From NCBI GenBank assembly GCA_025602915.1, contig JAHLJZ010000113.1:1-64000 (forward strand): 64,000 bases of DNA, written 5' to 3'. Source of the DNA: Paraphysoderma sedebokerense (Eukaryota; Blastocladiomycota; Physodermatomycetes; Physodermatales; Physodermataceae). Position 1 is the stretch's first letter; each line of letters starts with the position of its first letter. A program made the position numbers and the translations under genes. Of the stretch, positions 59,501 to 64,000 are shown piece after piece. Below the pieces are notes generated by a model. It was not told the origin of the DNA. It was given only the letters and a program-made list of their open reading frames with translations, and ran no database searches.

Positions 59501-59874
59501 CATTTCCAACCCTCCAGAAAAGTGATGTTCTCAAATCCCCTGTTACAGTGTTTCCGCCACCCAAAGGGACTGATGGTCCCACCGTAATTTATTTTCCACT
59601 AGTAAATTTAAAATATGGCGACGAAACTGTCGATTTGGTAGACTTGAAACGAGACAAAATGCGAAAAGAAGATATCAGTTTTGTGAATGAAATGTTGGTG
59701 GAAAGATTTAACCCGGTAACAGAAGATTGTTGTAAAACTACAAATTTCGTGTGGACTGCCAATCAAATTATGGCTATGACCGAATTGGTTAGATGCAATG
59801 TCTTGGACTCCAGGGATCAGATTAAAAATGTGATTCAAGCAGTATACGATAGCAAGAAGGCAAAGATAGGATAA
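56528..59874 (+). CDS. Cytosolic phospholipase A2/lysophospholipase (group IV type, patatin-like fold)
   Basis: Nine exons close to 930 residues (56528-57732, 57794-57931, 57998-58086, 58158-58234, 58292-58421, 58496-58623, 58699-59013, 59096-59288, 59357-59874). The first about 400 residues are a low-similarity N-terminal region. The PLA2 core follows: LSSAELKYVEHRSRF, the oxyanion loop SGGGYRAM, the nucleophile serine in SLSGSTY, GVFGSAF, and the catalytic Asp in DAGIDFNFPLPPL with HPQRESDIILLFDAS. These enzymes hydrolyse acyl chains from phospholipids using a Ser-Asp dyad. The nucleophile elbow has Ser where Gly is usual (GLSGS). The start is the first ATG of the frame; a start further in is possible. 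Confidence 0.85.
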
Positions 59875-60519
59875 TTGTGGTTGGGATATTCTTCGATTGA
59901 TGTTGTGATATCAGATTTTGTACATTTATTTTAAGAATTATACCATGCTCATTCTAGATTTAATCTCATTTGAATAGTCGTCATCGACTGAGTGTGGGAA
60001 TTGTGCAGTGTCGAGATTCTGAGACGGGGTGGGCGAAGTGTTGTTTGTTTTCGCTGGCTACTGGACTTCTCGCACATCCCCACATATCCGTTTGTGCGCG
60101 AAGTTCCCCAATTTGACGCGCCCGATAGAGCGAGATTTCCGACATTTAGAGATTTATCAATTGAAATTGATATATACAATAAGGCGCTGGCCACATTATC
60201 AATTAATTTCCAAGTGTTATACAATTTTGAGGAAGAAAACATTGAAACTTTCTCCCATTGCTGGAGAAAGTGGTGAAAAGCTACCTTTTCTTCCATTCCT
60301 GGATAAACGATGTACCGTTCCCATTGGCTCCCAGATCCAATACATCCAGCACTTCGTTCATGAGTAGTCTGTTAGTGGTCAAAAAAAACGGCATGAATGA
60401 GGATGGTAAATTTCGGATAAACCGACAATGCTTTCATAACACATGCGTTTCGTTGTCAGACGCGGCATATTTGTTTACTTTACGTTACTATGACAACTGG
60501 CCACATGCCTTTGTTGGGT
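59875..60519. other. Intergenic region
   Basis: About 650 bases between the phospholipase and CobW genes. Overlapping short frames in several phases look like chance; no splice-consistent gene emerged. Confidence 0.45.
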
Positions 60520-60527
60520 TATAAAAG
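60520..60527 (+). promoter_or_regulatory. TATA box of the CobW-type GTPase gene
   Basis: TATAAAAG 102 bases before the chosen ATG at 60622. An in-frame ATG at 60490 lies upstream of the TATA box and is therefore unlikely. Confidence 0.55.
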
Positions 60528-60621
60528 GGCGAAAAAATGTGTACCTTTCCGGTTACGCAACCATCCCTTCAGAGGTCTGCAGAAGAATTCCAAGAAAACA
60601 TCTGAAATAGACGTACAAAGC

Positions 60622-62098
60622 ATGCCTGCAAAAATACCAGTCACAGTACTTACTGGCTTCCTTGGTGAGTTTGTTCTCATTATCATAGACCGTCTCTTAT
60701 CTTGTCAAACTTGTTTGTCACCACCGACGACGGAGATATATGCATCCATCGGTTATACTGACTGCAGTGTCTTCCTCAATAGGATCTGGCAAAACAACGT
60801 TGCTTAATTACATTCTCAAAGCCAATCATGGTAAGAAAATTGCCGTCATTGAGAATGAATTCGGTGAAGTCGGGGTCGACGATGCTTTAGTCATCTCTGG
60901 GAAAGAAGAGATCGTAGAGATGAATAACGGATGGTAAGAATCATTTCTCATATTCTATGCCTAATAAACCGATGTATCAAATGACCATGCTAATCATTCC
61001 TTCCCTGAAATATTTTGTTTAGCATCTGCTGTACCGTTCGTGGCGACCTCATTCGCATTCTCAAGGACCTCTACAACAGAAGAAACAAATTTGATCTTGT
61101 CTTTATTGAAACTACTGGTCTCGCTGATCCAGCACCAGTCTGTCAAACGTTCTTCGTTGATGAGGTGATCTCGGAATTATATGAACTGGACGCGGTGATC
61201 ACCATGGTGGATGCGAAGCATTGTGTATTGCATTTAGATGAAGGTTCGTTTAACATAGAATCCGCTCAAGATATTTGTGTTTGAAATTGACATACTTTGT
61301 CTGAAGAAAAACCAGAGGGAGTTGAGAACGAAGCAGAAGAACAAATCGGTGCGTTAGCCATTTATCACAATGAGATACCACAGTCTCAAAAGTTGAATCA
61401 TTGACAAGTCATTTTCCTTAGCATTCGCCGACCGCATCATCATTAATAAAATTGATCTTGCAACCCCTGAAGAGCTCAGAAATCTCGAAAGCAGAATCCG
61501 ATCTATCAATGCATCCGCTCAGATTCTGCAAACTTCCCACAGCGAAGTCGACCTTGACAAAATCTTGGGTGTCCATGGATTTGATTTGAACCGTGTAATG
61601 GAGATGGATCCCGACTTTTTGAAAGACAGCGAACATCAGGTATGATATTAGCCTCAGACTCATTGCGCATACTGTATTAATGATTGACTACTCATGGAAC
61701 GTTATTAGCATGATTTATCGGTAACTTCGGTTGGTTTAACCAGCGACAAACCTATGGATTTCAAGAAGATGAATATTTGGATTGGTGGAATTCTTCGTGT
61801 ATTTGGCAACGATATATTTCGTATGAAGGTAACTGTAGTTTCATTGATTTTGATCACACGACGCGACGAGCAAGCGGCAGCTGACAGTGTTTCAAACATC
61901 TTGTTACACTAGGGAATCATCAGCGTGAAAGGTGAGGATGTCCGTTTTGTATTTCAGGGTATTCATATGTTGTTCACCGGTGGAGTCGATCGTGAATGGG
62001 AAGATGACGAAAAGAGAGAAACCAAGATGATTTTCATCGGTAGAAACTTGGATAGAGAAAAATTAAAAAAGGGATTTGAAAGCTGTGTGGCCATTTAG
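60622..62098 (+). CDS. CobW/COG0523 metallochaperone GTPase
   Basis: Seven exons (60622-60664, 60783-60933, 61023-61243, 61307-61348, 61422-61639, 61709-61828, 61913-62098) give 326 residues. The G domain starts VTVLTGFLG, with Walker A GSGKTT, the metal-binding CICC motif (split by an intron), ENEFGEVGVDDALV, ETTGLADP, VDAKHC, and NKIDL for guanine. The C-terminal CobW domain ends GIHMLFTGGVDREW and IGRNLDRE. Proteins of this family use GTP hydrolysis to hand metal ions (zinc for ZNG1/CBWD) to client enzymes. The N-terminal CPELVP-type client-docking motif of ZNG1 is not present, so the member type is uncertain. Confidence 0.92.
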
Positions 62099-63037
62099 AG
62101 AGAGCATTTTAACATTAACCTATGTCGAATGTCGGGAAGATGATGTATCTAACAGGTAATGAATATTAAAAGGAGAAAAAATTGAGAATTCAAACCTTAG
62201 CATTCATTGCGTACCTCTGAGATTTGATATTTAGAGGATCAATTGTTGAGTTATTCCTTAAAACGCAACGTTGCATTAAATGGACCGCAGGGCGCGAGCT
62301 CTGATATCAAGTCATCAATACCACGTATACAGACGACTGCAAAAAGAACACTCTGAAAAATTTATTGAAAAGACAACGAAATTAAAAGTACTAAATATTA
62401 AAAATAAATTGATTGTTTGCTCTAAGTTCTATCAGCGTCGGTTCTGTCCTCTGTACTTCGCCAGTGGAACTGGACGTAGGTACAGGCTACAGCGATGCCG
62501 TGAATGTCCCAATACCGTATCTATAAATTTCGTCATGCTGTTACGAAAGTTGGTAACATTCAGAGGGTTTTTGGAGAAAGTGGTATCACCAAGTATTCTA
62601 TCCTATATAGACTGAGTGGATCCATGGATGATATGGATGCAAGAAGGAAACTAAAATCGCATCATGACCGGATGGTTAATCTACCTAAAGAGCATACAAT
62701 ACAAGATATGTTCACACAATCCAGATGCTTCCTCTTCGCCACCCCACAGACGCCGCAGGTGTAACAGACCAAAATTCGCCCAGCTAAAGAGCTCAAGATA
62801 TAACATTTCGTGTCGTTGTGAAGCTATTGCCTGTTACACTTATGATGATCGGATGTGCCTACGAGGAAGCACCCAGACTCGAAGGATTGTGAGAATAAAG
62901 TCTATCTCTTATTTTTCTATTTGTTGTATACAGAGAATCACATCCCATCATCATGTTGGAATGTGTGGACAACAGGTCATGGCTGCGGCTAACGCTGGAC
63001 TGCGCCTCCTTCGCGGATCGTCTGGTTCTGGAGAGGA
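62099..63037. other. Intergenic region with weak protein-like frames
   Basis: About 940 bases. Two overlapping plus-strand frames (62280-62615 and 62504-62764) have a biased composition; the first includes CPLYFASGTGRRYRLQRCRE, reminiscent of a zinc-binding knuckle. I could not join them by splicing or link them to a family. They may be a decayed exon or chance. Confidence 0.35.
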
Positions 63038-63045
63038 TATAAAAG
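63038..63045 (+). promoter_or_regulatory. TATA box of the last gene
   Basis: TATAAAAG about 100 bases before the ATG at 63140, followed by a pyrimidine-rich leader (CTCTTTCGCTCTCACTCCCA-like) typical of strongly transcribed genes. Confidence 0.6.
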
Positions 63046-63139
63046 GCGCCGGATTCCCTCATTCCCTCTTCCACCCTCTTTCGCTCTCACTCCCACTCTC
63101 ACCCAACATCAACATCGAAGAACATCAGTCGTTTGCACA

Positions 63140-64000
63140 ATGTTGAAAAAGGAAGAAACCAACGCACCCAAAGGTAATTCATTACAGTCCATCGTCTTGG
63201 GGCACGCATGATTCTGCATCCAGTGATTAATCCTTTGGATTGCCGTGATCCCCCATTTGTTTCTTTACTCTTCACTTCACTGACTATTTCTATGTATCAG
63301 ACAAAACCGAGCCTGTTTTCAAATCTCCCATCCCTGTAAATGGTCGTCCCACTTTGGATTCCAAAGAAGGTGCTCCTCCCACCCAACATTCGTCTGCATG
63401 GTTGCCTCGTTCAGGCCAAAAACCAGACAAGAAACTTTCCTCGGGCTCAGTCGCATTTGGTGGCGGTTACAACTATAGTCGCCGGTCACAATTGTCTACC
63501 AATGACGAGCATGCTAGCTCCTCTATCGGTGGCGTTGCTGGTCTTGGTCACTCTGCCTCGCATTCCGGTGGCCCCTTGCTTGGTTCTACTTCTGGTCAAC
63601 ATTCCATGCAAACCCCGGAAAAACAAATGAAGGAAGCTTCTGATTACGCTTTTCTGGCAAACTCGGATGTATCTGACAAGAATTACGGATCGTACTTTGG
63701 TCCTCTCTTGGATGCCAAAAGACGCGAACGTTTCGAAAACTCCAAGCCTATCAACCCCCTCGAAGTCGATCCCGATTCTTTGGAGCCCAGTCCTAAGCCC
63801 AGTCCGAATCAACCTCCCCTGAGTAGATCCAGATGTAGCTTTAATAAGACTGTGATTGCTGCGATGCAAAAAGGAGAATTTCCTATAGATTCTGAATGGG
63901 TCCGTGAATTGGAAGCCAAAAAGAAAGATGAGAATACTATATCTAAATTGTTTGATGAATTTAGCGTGCATGCTACTCCTGAAAGAAAGAGTGTGAGTTT
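63140..64000 (+). CDS. Disordered Ser/Gly/Pro-rich protein (3' end outside window)
   Basis: Exon 1 is 63140-63173 (MLKKEETNAPK) and exon 2 runs from 63301 past the window edge in one open frame. The visible 245 residues are low complexity: SSAWLPRSGQKPD, GGGYNYSRRSQLS, Gly/Ser/His-rich blocks, then a more ordered FLANSDVSDKNYGSYFGPLL and a repeated PSPKPSPN stretch. No domain is recognised. A TATA box about 100 bases upstream and a CT-rich leader mark the start. The truncation is only the window boundary. Confidence 0.65.

Noticed and set aside
1-64000. Transposons, LTR elements, viral fossils, CRISPR arrays, tRNA or rRNA genes
   Set aside because: I looked for reverse transcriptase, integrase and transposase motifs, long terminal repeats, regular spacer arrays and tRNA B-box sequences on both strands and found none that I could support. 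A tRNAscan and repeat search would settle it.

Overview
The window looks like nuclear DNA of an early-diverging, flagellated (zoosporic) fungus. Genes are dense, lie on both strands, and are mostly split by short introns of about 45-120 nt. The flagellar gene IFT88 sits beside fungal-type house-keeping genes (eIF3j, XPG/Rad2, a CobW GTPase, MATH-BTB, F-box). The assignment to chytrid-grade fungi is an inference from gene content; another flagellated opisthokont is not excluded. I rebuilt the exons by hand from ORF frames, splice sites and phase bookkeeping. Most models close exactly in frame, which is the main support for them.

Layout. 1-5.1 kb: three tandem short-chain dehydrogenase/reductase (SDR) genes. 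The first is cut by the window edge, the second is intact, and the third is a pseudogene that has lost its cofactor motif. 5.3-8.2 kb (minus): a small seven-helix membrane protein, a decayed membrane-protein gene, and a secreted, probably GPI-anchored protein. 8.7-16.5 kb (minus): an F-box protein, a MATH-BTB protein with three CACGTG boxes upstream, and an intronless 855-residue membrane protein with a large ectodomain. 17.2-21.6 kb (plus): a 13-exon CKAP2-family gene. 21.7-23.7 kb (minus): a type I membrane protein, divergent from a 19-exon RasGAP-domain gene (24.2-28.5 kb, plus).

28.6-42.5 kb (all minus): IFT88, an XPG/Rad2 nuclease whose first intron has AT-AC (U12-type) ends, eIF3j, a fourth SDR, and a glycine-rich-domain (DUF1399) protein. 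43.1-55.5 kb (minus): a secreted protein, a long coiled-coil golgin-like protein, and a DDX60-type Ski2-like helicase with one apparent frameshift. 56.5-64 kb (plus): a group IV phospholipase A2-like enzyme, a CobW metallochaperone GTPase, and the 5' part of a disordered protein that runs off the window.

The genes do not form an operon-like system. IFT88 (flagellum) and a CKAP2-like gene (spindle microtubules in animals) share a cytoskeletal theme, and the MATH-BTB and F-box proteins are both typical substrate receptors of cullin ligases. Several genes have a TATA box about 40-110 nt before the start codon. I saw no transposon, viral fossil, CRISPR array, rRNA or tRNA. The most notable signals are the AT-AC intron in XPG, the RasGAP domain lacking its usual catalytic arginines, the CKAP2-type gene, the decaying SDR copy, and the intronless ectodomain-multipass protein.
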